Assembly (NCBI GenBank): GCA_022711465.1
Contig: JAKLEZ010000045.1
Coordinates: 1 to 33,063, forward strand
Direction of reading: 5' to 3'
From: Planctomycetota bacterium
GTDB lineage: Bacteria > Planctomycetota > Phycisphaerae > UBA1845 > PWPN01
Length of the DNA: 33,063 nt
Both the position numbers and the translations under genes were made by a program. The number at the start of each line of letters is the position of its first letter. Within the stretch, counting starts at the first letter, position 1. The notes beneath the pieces were generated by a model that was not told where the DNA came from, did not search any database, and was given only the letters and a program-made list of their open reading frames with translations. Positions 23,036 to 30,655 of this stretch are shown here, in pieces.

Positions 23036-25162
23036 CTATGCTCCCCAAAGTTCGATCTGCCGCAGGCCCTTGCTGGCAAGAATTCGGTAGCAGTCGGGCA
23101 GGTCAAATTGCTTTAGCACGCCCGGCACGAAAGCCGAGAGCGGCCAGCGGTAATCCTCCGATTCTGCGATTTCCGTGTAGGAGGAGAGTGCATTCTTGAG
23201 CGTCACCCGGACAACTGTCGGCGAGAGCATCGCCGCGAACGTGGCCGGCAGCGTGCCCCAGCCCCTGGCCGCCAGATGGACCTCGCCGCACCCATTGGAC
23301 TTCAGCCAGTCCAGCACACGCAGAACGTCATTGGTCCGCTGGCCGACGTAGGGGTCGTCCAGCATGATCGAGTGGATCGCGTAAAAGAAATCGCTGCCGT
23401 AGGGGTTGAGGAACATATCCTTGCCACAGGTTTCCGGCCGCGATTCGCCGATGCCGCGCACATCGCAGGCGAAGAACGTCGCCGCAGGCTCCTGGGCGAT
23501 CAGCTCGACGATCAGCGGCTCCTCCCGAAGCTCGGCGTCGCTGGAGTGATGAGCCACGTACAACACAGCCCGACCGCGGTCCTGGCGTGGCCGGGAGTAG
23601 TGCGGTTGGTCCGAGAGCATGTGTACCAGCGCGTGCATGCCGGGCTCGGTTTGAACAGCGTAGGTTGTGCAGTTCTTTCTCGGATACCCCCGTCCCGAGA
23701 CCGGACGGAGGATGCGGTAGTCGGGGGGAGCACCGCGTTCTGGCAGCCTCAGCGCGGCAACCACGGCCTGCCGTAGGGCATCTCCCTCCATGACCGGCCG
23801 GCGTTGCGTCAACTGCCTGCTAATCTCCGCCGTGTAGGAATAGACCGGACGAGAACCGAGTTCGGCCACTTGTCCGCGTGGCGTGCACTGGAGCGTCTCG
23901 TCCTTCTCGATCACCAGCTCCGGCTCCACGTTGGCATCCGAAACGCGCGTTACCCGGTTGAACCAGCGGTACATGGCCTCGCGGTTTTCGCGGGAATAGC
24001 CGTGCGGATGGGGCCCGATGAAAAGCGCGATACGGTCCCCGGCGCCGAGCAGCGTGTAGAGTTGCTGCAGACGCGCGTACGCTTCGGCCGTTCCGCGGCG
24101 GTCGAAGAAATCCTGCTCCTGGCCCAGGATAATGATCGGCTTGGGAGCCATGGCGGCGAGAAAATCACTGTGGTCCAGGCCCAGGGCCAGCGCCCCCGGC
24201 GGACACTGCTCAGTATCGGCGGGCAGCTCGTTCTCCAAGTTGCGGCGGAAGGTGGTGACGAAGCACGACGGGGCGGCCATAGTCCAGCGATCCTCCAAGC
24301 CGCACAGCCAGGTGGTCATGGTGCCGCCGCCGGAGTTGCCGGTTACGCCCACGTTTTGCGGATCGACCTCCGGCCGGGTCAGCAAGTAGTCCAGCGCTCG
24401 GATTCCGTCCCAGGCCCGCCAGGAGCCAAGAAACTCGCCAACCAGGAACTGCTGGTTTCCGCAGTAGAGGTGCTCCCGCACGCCCACACCGATGCGCGAC
24501 TTGAGCTTCTCGTTGGGATACTGAAGCCGCTCGCCCTGGCCGATCGGATCGTAGATGAGGACCGTATACCCCAGGCGGGCGAGGCCCTGGGCGAAGGACT
24601 GGTAGGCTTCGGCGGCCTTTCCGTTGTCCGAATGGCCGCACGTGCCGACCACAGCGGGACGCGGGGACTTGTCCCCCTTGGGGACGTAGAGATTCCCAGT
24701 TACCAGAAAACCCGGCCGGCTCTCGAAGATCACCTTCTCGATCCGATAGGTATCTCGCTCGACGACACCCGTCACGCGCGGGTTAAGTGGAGTCTTTTCG
24801 GGAAACGACCCGAAGCAGGCGCGAATCCGTTCGCGGACCGTGGCCACGTAGCGCTCGGCGTCCTGCTTGGTTTTTAGCTCCGCTCGCAACCGGTCCCCGG
24901 CGTCCTGTGCCTGCCGCACGCGACGCACGAAGTACTCCTGGACCATCCGCGGGAAGCGATTGAGAGGCGTCAGGGCACCGGCCGAAGGCTCGGCCGCACA
25001 TAGCCACTCGGCCCACCAAGACGGGAAGCCCAATCCCAGCAGCCCCAGGCCACCGGCCCGGATCATCTCCCGCCGGGTGCGGACGCGAGTCGAAGGCCAC
25101 ACCAACTGCGATTCCGGGGGCATAAAACCATCGTTCATGTTGCCGAGGAGACGCCTGATCAC
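23036..25162 (-). CDS. Tat-exported acetyl-xylan-esterase-like hydrolase with a second, degenerate hydrolase domain
   Basis: This 708-residue protein has a twin-arginine signal, TRREMIRAGGLGLLGLGF (arginines about 30-31). The first alpha/beta hydrolase (about 110-420) resembles the acetyl xylan esterase/dienelactone-type family. It has GHSDNGKAAEAYQSFA, DPIGQGER, nucleophile elbow GNSGGG with Ser277, and HPHGYSRE as the likely histidine region. A second hydrolase-like domain (about 450-708) has DVRGIGES and a would-be elbow AARGWGT in which the serine is absent, so it is probably non-catalytic. GTG at 25162 is preferred because AGAGGAGG lies eight to nine bases upstream. ATGs at 25138 and 25123 lack a ribosome site, and a GTG at 25234 would put the Tat motif too far in. 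It likely deacylates polysaccharides outside the cytoplasm; the exact ester is unknown. Confidence 0.85.
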   Translation of the reverse strand: MIRRLLGNMNDGFMPPESQLVWPSTRVRTRREMIRAGGLGLLGLGFPSWWAEWLCAAEPSAGALTPLNRFPRMVQEYFVRRVRQAQDAGDRLRAELKTKQDAERYVATVRERIRACFGSFPEKTPLNPRVTGVVERDTYRIEKVIFESRPGFLVTGNLYVPKGDKSPRPAVVGTCGHSDNGKAAEAYQSFAQGLARLGYTVLIYDPIGQGERLQYPNEKLKSRIGVGVREHLYCGNQQFLVGEFLGSWRAWDGIRALDYLLTRPEVDPQNVGVTGNSGGGTMTTWLCGLEDRWTMAAPSCFVTTFRRNLENELPADTEQCPPGALALGLDHSDFLAAMAPKPIIILGQEQDFFDRRGTAEAYARLQQLYTLLGAGDRIALFIGPHPHGYSRENREAMYRWFNRVTRVSDANVEPELVIEKDETLQCTPRGQVAELGSRPVYSYTAEISRQLTQRRPVMEGDALRQAVVAALRLPERGAPPDYRILRPVSGRGYPRKNCTTYAVQTEPGMHALVHMLSDQPHYSRPRQDRGRAVLYVAHHSSDAELREEPLIVELIAQEPAATFFACDVRGIGESRPETCGKDMFLNPYGSDFFYAIHSIMLDDPYVGQRTNDVLRVLDWLKSNGCGEVHLAARGWGTLPATFAAMLSPTVVRVTLKNALSSYTEIAESEDYRWPLSAFVPGVLKQFDLPDCYRILASKGLRQIELWGA

Positions 25163-25170
25163 CCTGAAAT

Positions 25171-25178
25171 CCTCCTCT
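25171..25178 (-). promoter_or_regulatory. Ribosome binding site setting a GTG start
   Basis: On the minus strand this reads AGAGGAGG, a near-perfect Shine-Dalgarno placed eight to nine bases before GTG at 25160-25162. It is the only strong site among the candidate starts of the Tat-exported esterase. Confidence 0.6.
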
Positions 25179-25479
25179 GGGGAACCTGGTGAGCGAATCG
25201 TAACCTCCGCGGCGTAACGGGTAAACAGAGTCACAAATCAGCCGGCGCGAGGACATGGTGGCCTGGCCGATCGGAAGGTGCGCGGGGAGAATGTAGTTCG
25301 ACGGCATCAACGCGCACCTGCCGCGGACCACGAGCGAATGTGGACCCGGTGCTGTAAAATAGCGAGCACCGTCTGGCAGCGGAGCCGGACGGGTTTCAGG
25401 GCGGAGATCTCGCATGGAGAACTGCTTTCGGCTTACGCCTGTGCGTGGGGGTCAAACAAGCGCCTGCCGAGAGGAGAAG
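25179..25479. other. Divergent region between esterase and sialidase
   Basis: About 300 bases hold the leaders and presumably the promoters of the divergent esterase (minus) and sialidase (plus) genes. CGGAGATCTCGC precedes an alternative sialidase ATG at 25414, and GAGAGGAGAAG precedes the chosen one at 25480. I see no clear operator or -10/-35 pair. Confidence 0.4.
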
Positions 25480-26976
25480 ATGCAACAAGCGCGCGATCTC
25501 CAGCGAGAACGATCCAAGCAAGCGCTTTCCTCCTGGAAGGTCCTGATCCCGCTGCTTCTGGCGGCATCGCCGATCGTTTCCGCCGTCGCGCCTGAGACTG
25601 GCGCTGCTCCCAGGCTCCAAGTCAACGCCGATACGCGTCCCGCGATTATTCGAGACGCCGCGGACTTGGCCGGGCGCATCGAGACCGAGTTGCGGGTCAC
25701 CAGGCCGGACTTCGTTGTCTACGTGCCGCAGGGTCTCGACGGGATGATGAGCAATACCGGCAATGAGCACTTCCTGGTGTTCGACGGCCCGCACGGCGTA
25801 CTCATGGCCGTATGGACACAAAGCTCCGCTGAGGGGCAGCCAGACCAGCATATCGCCTTCGCGCAGAGCAGCGACGAGGGCCGTACCTGGTCAAAGCCGC
25901 GAATCATCGCCGGCCCAAACCTGCCCCGCGGCGGCTCTATGGCAAGTTGGGCTTATCCGTTGGTGAGCGGATCGGGTCGAGTGTATGTCCTTTACAGTCA
26001 GCACGTGGGCAAGTACGATACGTTCTTCCATACCACCGGCTGGCTGTACGGGATCTGCAGCGACGACGGCGGGCGTTCCTGGTCAAAGCCGCAGCAACTG
26101 CACGTCGCGCGCAGCAGCAACGACAACCCCGACGCGAGTTTCCCCCCGAACATGATCTGCTGGCAGAAACCACTCCGGCTGGGCAAGGACGCCAGGTATC
26201 TCGCCGGTTTCACCCGGTGGACGAGTTTCGCGGTGCGGAAGAACGTCACGCCCTCGTGGATTTCAGCCGACTCGCGAGTCGAGTTCATGCGCTTCGAAAA
26301 CGTGGACGAAAACCCGGCACCGCAGGACCTGAGAATCGCGTGGTTGGCCGCGAACGAGAAGGCCCTGGCGGTGCCGTTTCCCGGGCATCCCGAGGTCAGC
26401 GTCTGCCAAGAGCCTTCCATCGTGAAGCTGCCCGATGGTCGGCTGTTCTGCGTCATGCGCACGGCCGCCGGCAGCCCGTTCTGGTCGCAGAGCGACGATG
26501 CGGGGGAAAGCTGGTCGCAGCCGCGCCGGCTGTTGCGGTGCGACGGCGGAGAGCCTCTCAGACACCCACTCTCTCCGTGCCCGATCTATGACCTGGGGGG
26601 TAACGCTGCCGGCAGTGGCCGTTACGCCCTGTTCATCCACAATCACGATGGTCATTACCAGGGCTATGGCCCCGCGGACACCAGTTATCACCGCCGACCC
26701 ATTTACCTGGTGCCGGGCCGCTTCCAACTAGGCGCCCAGCAGCCGGTGTGGTTTGACGAACCGAGACTCTTCATGGATCACGACGGCGTGAGTCTGGGCA
26801 AACCGGGCACCCGCGGCCGCGTCGATCTCGCACTTTATGCCAGCATGACCGTCCGCCACGGCCAGGCCGTGCTCTGGTATCCTGATCGGAAGTTCTTCCT
26901 GCTCGGCCGCCTCATCGGCAAGGAGTGGTTTGAAGCCGCCAATACGCGAGGCGATTCGGGTTCGGGAGGACCGTAA
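25480..26976 (+). CDS. Exported sialidase/BNR-repeat protein
   Basis: The 498-residue product starts with a signal peptide (WKVLIPLLLAASPIVSAVA). A six-bladed sialidase-type propeller follows, marked by three Asp boxes: SSDEGRTW near residue 130, CSDDGGRSW near 193 and QSDDAGESW near 338. EPSIVKLPDGRLFCVMRT is typical of blade 4 in exo-alpha-sialidase-like proteins. Such enzymes release terminal sialic acids, but many planctomycete members act on other sugars or are unassigned. The arginine triad cannot be fixed by eye, so the substrate stays open. ATG at 25480 has AGGAG close by and gives a normal signal peptide; ATG at 25414 would add 22 residues. It sits among sulfatases and an esterase and ends 36 bases from the convergent sulfatase gene. 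Confidence 0.85.
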   Translation: MQQARDLQRERSKQALSSWKVLIPLLLAASPIVSAVAPETGAAPRLQVNADTRPAIIRDAADLAGRIETELRVTRPDFVVYVPQGLDGMMSNTGNEHFLVFDGPHGVLMAVWTQSSAEGQPDQHIAFAQSSDEGRTWSKPRIIAGPNLPRGGSMASWAYPLVSGSGRVYVLYSQHVGKYDTFFHTTGWLYGICSDDGGRSWSKPQQLHVARSSNDNPDASFPPNMICWQKPLRLGKDARYLAGFTRWTSFAVRKNVTPSWISADSRVEFMRFENVDENPAPQDLRIAWLAANEKALAVPFPGHPEVSVCQEPSIVKLPDGRLFCVMRTAAGSPFWSQSDDAGESWSQPRRLLRCDGGEPLRHPLSPCPIYDLGGNAAGSGRYALFIHNHDGHYQGYGPADTSYHRRPIYLVPGRFQLGAQQPVWFDEPRLFMDHDGVSLGKPGTRGRVDLALYASMTVRHGQAVLWYPDRKFFLLGRLIGKEWFEAANTRGDSGSGGP

Positions 26977-27012
26977 CAGCGATTACCCCGCTGCCCAGCC
27001 AACGCGCGGCAC

Positions 27013-28482
27013 CTACGATGAACCTGGAACACCGGCTGCTTGCGAGTCAGTCGGCTTCTTGGTTTTCGCCCGCGACGCCGCCTCGGGGCGGCTGGCATCG
27101 TAATTCGGATTGCGGGCGGGCATCTGCGCGCCAACCTCGGTGCGCCAGGCAGGCAGGCGGGCGCGCAGCTCTTCGACCTTCGCGGGCATCCTGGCGGCCA
27201 GATTATCCTGCTCGCGGATGTCTTCCCGCAGGTTGTAGAGCTCGACGCGCATGTCGCTGAAGAACTCGATCAACTTGAAATCCCCCTTGCGGATGGCGCC
27301 ATAGGGGGTCGTGCCGCCGAGCTGGTAGTGTTGATAGTGGGGGTAGTGCCAGAAAAGCTCATCGCGCTGCCACCCTCCGGTCTGCCGCAGCAGCGGGACC
27401 AGGCTCACGCTGTCCACGCCCTTGTCTATACCCTCCCTGATCCCGGCGGCCTCGAGAATCGTGCGGTACAGATCCATGCCGATAACCGGCGTAGCGCACA
27501 GGCTGCCCGACCGGGTGACTCCCGGCCAACTGACGATCAGCGGTGTGCGCGTTCCTCCCTCGTAGCAGGACCCTTTTCCGACCCGCAGCGGTAGATTCGA
27601 GGTCGTCGGCACGCGGCCGCCGTTGTCGGATGCGAAGATGACCAGCGTGTGATCGGCGAGCTTGAGCTCATCCAGCTTGCGGCGAATGAGGCCTACCGTG
27701 TCGTCCATGCTCTCGATCATGCCCGCGTAACCGGCGTTATTCTGCTGTTGGCCGGGCTGGCGCTTCGCGCGGTACTTCTCGATCAGCGCCGGTTTAGCCT
27801 GGACCGGCAGATGGACCGCGAAGTGGGGTAAGTAAAGGAAGAAGGGCTTGTCTTGGTGCTGCTCGATGAAGCGCAGGGCCTCCTGGCCCAAACGGTCGGT
27901 GAGGTATTCCCCATCGGGCCCTTCGCGCAGCGTGGGGATTCCGTAGGGCGCGAAATAGGTCTTCGGGTTGGGCGCCTCGGTGCCGGCGATGTTGAGGTCA
28001 AAGCCGTGCTTGTCCGGATAATAGGCCGGCCCCCCCAAGTGCCACTTGCCGATGCTGGCGGTGGCGTACCCGGCCGCATGCATCGCGTCGGCCAGCGTAT
28101 ACTCCTGCAGCGGCAGGTACTTGGTCCAGTCCGGCACCAGCAGCTTCGGGTTCTCCGGCGGCAATCCCGGGATCCAGTCCGTAATGTGGAGCCGGGCGGG
28201 GTATCGGCCGGTCAGGATGGCCGCGCGCGAAGGCGAGCAGACTGTGCAGGCGGAGTAAGCCTGGGTGAACCTCATTCCCTCACGCGCCAGCCGATCGATG
28301 TGCGGCGTCTCGTAGTAACTGCTGCCGTAGCAGTGCAGGTCGGTCCAGCCCAGGTCATCGGCCAGGATCAGCACGACGTTCAGCTTCGGCGCCGGCGCCG
28401 CCGGGGCCGCTGGCAAAACAGCCGGTCGCAGGATGGTCACTGCCAGCAAAAGTGCCCCGAGAAAGCGGACGTGCATGCTCAT
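27013..28482 (-). CDS. Exported arylsulfatase-type sulfatase (first of two)
   Basis: The product is 489 residues, a usual length for family S1 sulfatases. A signal peptide (FLGALLLAVTILRPAVLPAA) is followed by the metal-binding NVVLILADDLGW (Asp42-Asp43). The active-site signature is CSPSRAAILTGR, with Cys82 as the residue converted to formylglycine. Other family marks are GYATASIGKWHLGG, FASDNGG and PLIVSWPG. It hydrolyses sulfate esters, probably of polysaccharides, in the periplasm. ATG at 28482 has GGGAG seven bases upstream and starts the signal peptide; the open frame upstream to 28677 has no support and overlaps the neighbouring gene. It lies 104 bases after the other sulfatase gene in the same direction, so an operon is likely. 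It needs a formylglycine-generating enzyme not obvious in this window. Confidence 0.94.
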   Translation of the reverse strand: MSMHVRFLGALLLAVTILRPAVLPAAPAAPAPKLNVVLILADDLGWTDLHCYGSSYYETPHIDRLAREGMRFTQAYSACTVCSPSRAAILTGRYPARLHITDWIPGLPPENPKLLVPDWTKYLPLQEYTLADAMHAAGYATASIGKWHLGGPAYYPDKHGFDLNIAGTEAPNPKTYFAPYGIPTLREGPDGEYLTDRLGQEALRFIEQHQDKPFFLYLPHFAVHLPVQAKPALIEKYRAKRQPGQQQNNAGYAGMIESMDDTVGLIRRKLDELKLADHTLVIFASDNGGRVPTTSNLPLRVGKGSCYEGGTRTPLIVSWPGVTRSGSLCATPVIGMDLYRTILEAAGIREGIDKGVDSVSLVPLLRQTGGWQRDELFWHYPHYQHYQLGGTTPYGAIRKGDFKLIEFFSDMRVELYNLREDIREQDNLAARMPAKVEELRARLPAWRTEVGAQMPARNPNYDASRPEAASRAKTKKPTDSQAAGVPGSS

Positions 28483-28586
28483 CCACCTACTCCCTGTCGT
28501 TGCAGTCTCCAGAAACACAGCGCCGGCACGGCCTTCCAGGGCGAGGACAACGTCCTCATGGTGTGAACGCCACGCTGAAGTCCACG

Positions 28587-30041
28587 TCATTTCCCTTGGC
28601 TGCGTTTCCCTCTCCTGCCCTGGGCCCGCAGTCCGGCCTGCAGCGGGTAATTGTCCTCCTCCGTCGTTTTCCTCCACTGCGCGAGGAGTTGGCGATGGCG
28701 CGTCAATTCGCCGGCCACGGCTTTGTCGCCGGCCAGGTTCTTCATCTCGTGAGGATCGGCCTGCAGATCGAAGAACAACTCCGTCTCACCGGTGCCAGGA
28801 AACAGCATGTATTTGTATTGCCTGGTGCGTACCATGAAGCTCCGCCCGCCGGCGCGTCCGGCCGCAGGGCCGGCCATTTCCGAGACGACAAACTCATGGC
28901 CGGGCTGCTCGGGTCGCTCAATGATCGTCCGCAGACTCTGCCCGCGCATCGAGGGCGGCGGCTGCACGCCCGCGTAGTCGCACAAGGTGGGCAGCACGTC
29001 CAGGGTCGAAACCAGGTGGTCCCGATCCAGCCGCCCGGCCGGAGTTGCGCCTTTCCAGCTGATGATGAGTGGCACCGCGGCCTCCTCTTCGTAGAACATC
29101 ATCTTGCCGGTCCAGCGGTGGGCACCAAGCCCTTCGCCATGGTCACTGGTGAAAACGATGAGGGTCTGGTCCTCCTGCCCAATCTGGCGCAGCGTCTCCA
29201 ACACGCGCCCCACCTGTTGGTCTACGTCCTCGACCATCCGGTAATAGGCGCAGCGATAGCGTTGCCAGTGTTGTTCATCCCACTGCTCATGCATAGCACG
29301 CCGAGGGCCGGACCTGTCCCCGGCCTTGCCAAAATTGGCGGGCAGCGGTGGCAGCTTGGCCTCGGCCGGGGGACCATACTTCTTCCACACCTGATTCAGC
29401 AGCCCGCTCGTTTCGCCCGCCAACAGGCAGATGTCGTGCGGGTTGATGAAGGAAACCACCAGATAGAAGGGCTTGTCATGCTTGCGTTTGAGGAACTCGA
29501 TGGCCGCGTTCATGGTCGCTTCGTCCACGTCGTGCGCCAGTTTGCCCGCCCGTGTGGTCACGTTCAGCACCTCGAACCCGGCGATGCCGTCGCTGGGATA
29601 GGGATCGGGCATGTGCCATTTGCCGGCATAGCCGGTGTCATAGCCGGCGGCGCGGAACACTTGGCCCGAAAGGGGCATGGCGGGGTCAATCGGCACCGAG
29701 TTGCGGTCCACCTTGATCTCATGCGGCGTCCGGCCGGTATGCAGGGACGAGCGCGAGGGACTGCAAAGCGGAAAGGCACAGTAGGATCGCGTGAAGTACA
29801 CCCCGTGGGCGGCAAGGGAATCCAGGTTGGGTGTCTTGACGAGCGAGTTGCCCGCCGCGCTGGTCGCGGTCACCTGCTGCTGGTCGGTGGTGATGAGCAG
29901 GATGTTGGGCCGTTTCGCCACGGGCGCCACATGCCCGCCCCCCGGGGGGCTCGGCTCGGCCGCCCCGACTGAAGTCCAAGCGGCGGCAGCGGCAATGACG
30001 ACGGCGAGAATGAAACGAGAACATGCCCGGTGAACTGTCAT
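28587..30041 (-). CDS. Exported sulfatase (second of two)
   Basis: The 484-residue S1-type sulfatase has a signal peptide (FILAVVIAAAAAWTSVGAA). Its metal-binding motif is the variant RPNILLITTDQQQ (Asp53, Gln54) rather than DD. The signature is CSPSRSSLHTGR with Cys93 as the formylglycine site. GYAGKWHMPD, VVSFINPHDICLLAG, FTSDHGEGLGAHR and LVSTLDVLPTLCDYAG follow the sulfatase pattern, and the DQQ type often occurs in enzymes for glycosaminoglycan-like or algal polymers. The ATG at 30041 has GGAGA seven bases upstream. The gene is first in the two-sulfatase operon, diverging from the GH5-like fusion gene. Its motif differences from the other sulfatase suggest that the two remove sulfate from different positions. 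Confidence 0.94.
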   Translation of the reverse strand: MTVHRACSRFILAVVIAAAAAWTSVGAAEPSPPGGGHVAPVAKRPNILLITTDQQQVTATSAAGNSLVKTPNLDSLAAHGVYFTRSYCAFPLCSPSRSSLHTGRTPHEIKVDRNSVPIDPAMPLSGQVFRAAGYDTGYAGKWHMPDPYPSDGIAGFEVLNVTTRAGKLAHDVDEATMNAAIEFLKRKHDKPFYLVVSFINPHDICLLAGETSGLLNQVWKKYGPPAEAKLPPLPANFGKAGDRSGPRRAMHEQWDEQHWQRYRCAYYRMVEDVDQQVGRVLETLRQIGQEDQTLIVFTSDHGEGLGAHRWTGKMMFYEEEAAVPLIISWKGATPAGRLDRDHLVSTLDVLPTLCDYAGVQPPPSMRGQSLRTIIERPEQPGHEFVVSEMAGPAAGRAGGRSFMVRTRQYKYMLFPGTGETELFFDLQADPHEMKNLAGDKAVAGELTRHRQLLAQWRKTTEEDNYPLQAGLRAQGRRGKRSQGK

Positions 30042-30655
30042 GAGTGTCTCCAGTCAAAAATCCTCTTGAAGATCGCGGTAGTTCATCGGCAACCGGGTCG
30101 CCGGTTACCCGCCAGGGCCTCGTCGGACAGATTATCCGCGTTAAACGGCCAAGGTCCAGGCCAGGGCAGTAGAGGCCGGCTGTACCTGTCCGAGGGAATA
30201 GTCACCCTGCAGCTTGTTTCGGCTTTTCGAACATGCGGAGCCCAACGTGTTCTCGATGATGCTCGGCCGCCGGTAGCCATCCTTATCGAAGGCCGGTGGC
30301 CGGCCACGATGCCCTGCCGCTGATCCTCACGTTGCGGAGTTGCCCGCGAACTGGGCATCCACCGTGAAACGGTAAGTCGGTAGGTTCGGCAACTGCGTCC
30401 TGTCGAGGGGCCGGATCGGAATCGACCAGTGAACACCGGCCAAACCTGCCCGCCGGGTCGTCGGGCCACCTCCGCAGCGAAGGACGTTAGCGATATGATG
30501 GGCTCGCATGGCGGCCTCCTGCGGCTGGACAAAGACAGGATAACGCCGTGCTGGGGGATGCAAGTCTTGATGACGTATTTCCCCCCAGTCAGGCTGCCGG
30601 ATAACTCGAAGTACGTCGAGAGTGGATAGTGAGGGGGGGCGGAGAAGGAGAAACC
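30042..30655. other. Divergent intergenic region, no supported gene
   Basis: These 614 bases separate the sulfatase operon from the fusion gene. They must hold both promoters, but I recognise none. Minus-strand frames near 30170-30310 and 30327-30480 have a somewhat protein-like composition without starts, ribosome sites or known motifs. They could be gene remnants. Confidence 0.45.

Noticed and set aside
30170..30480. Minus-strand protein-like stretches upstream of the fusion gene
   Set aside because: Short, no start, no motif; may be remnants, but the evidence is too weak to call a pseudogene.
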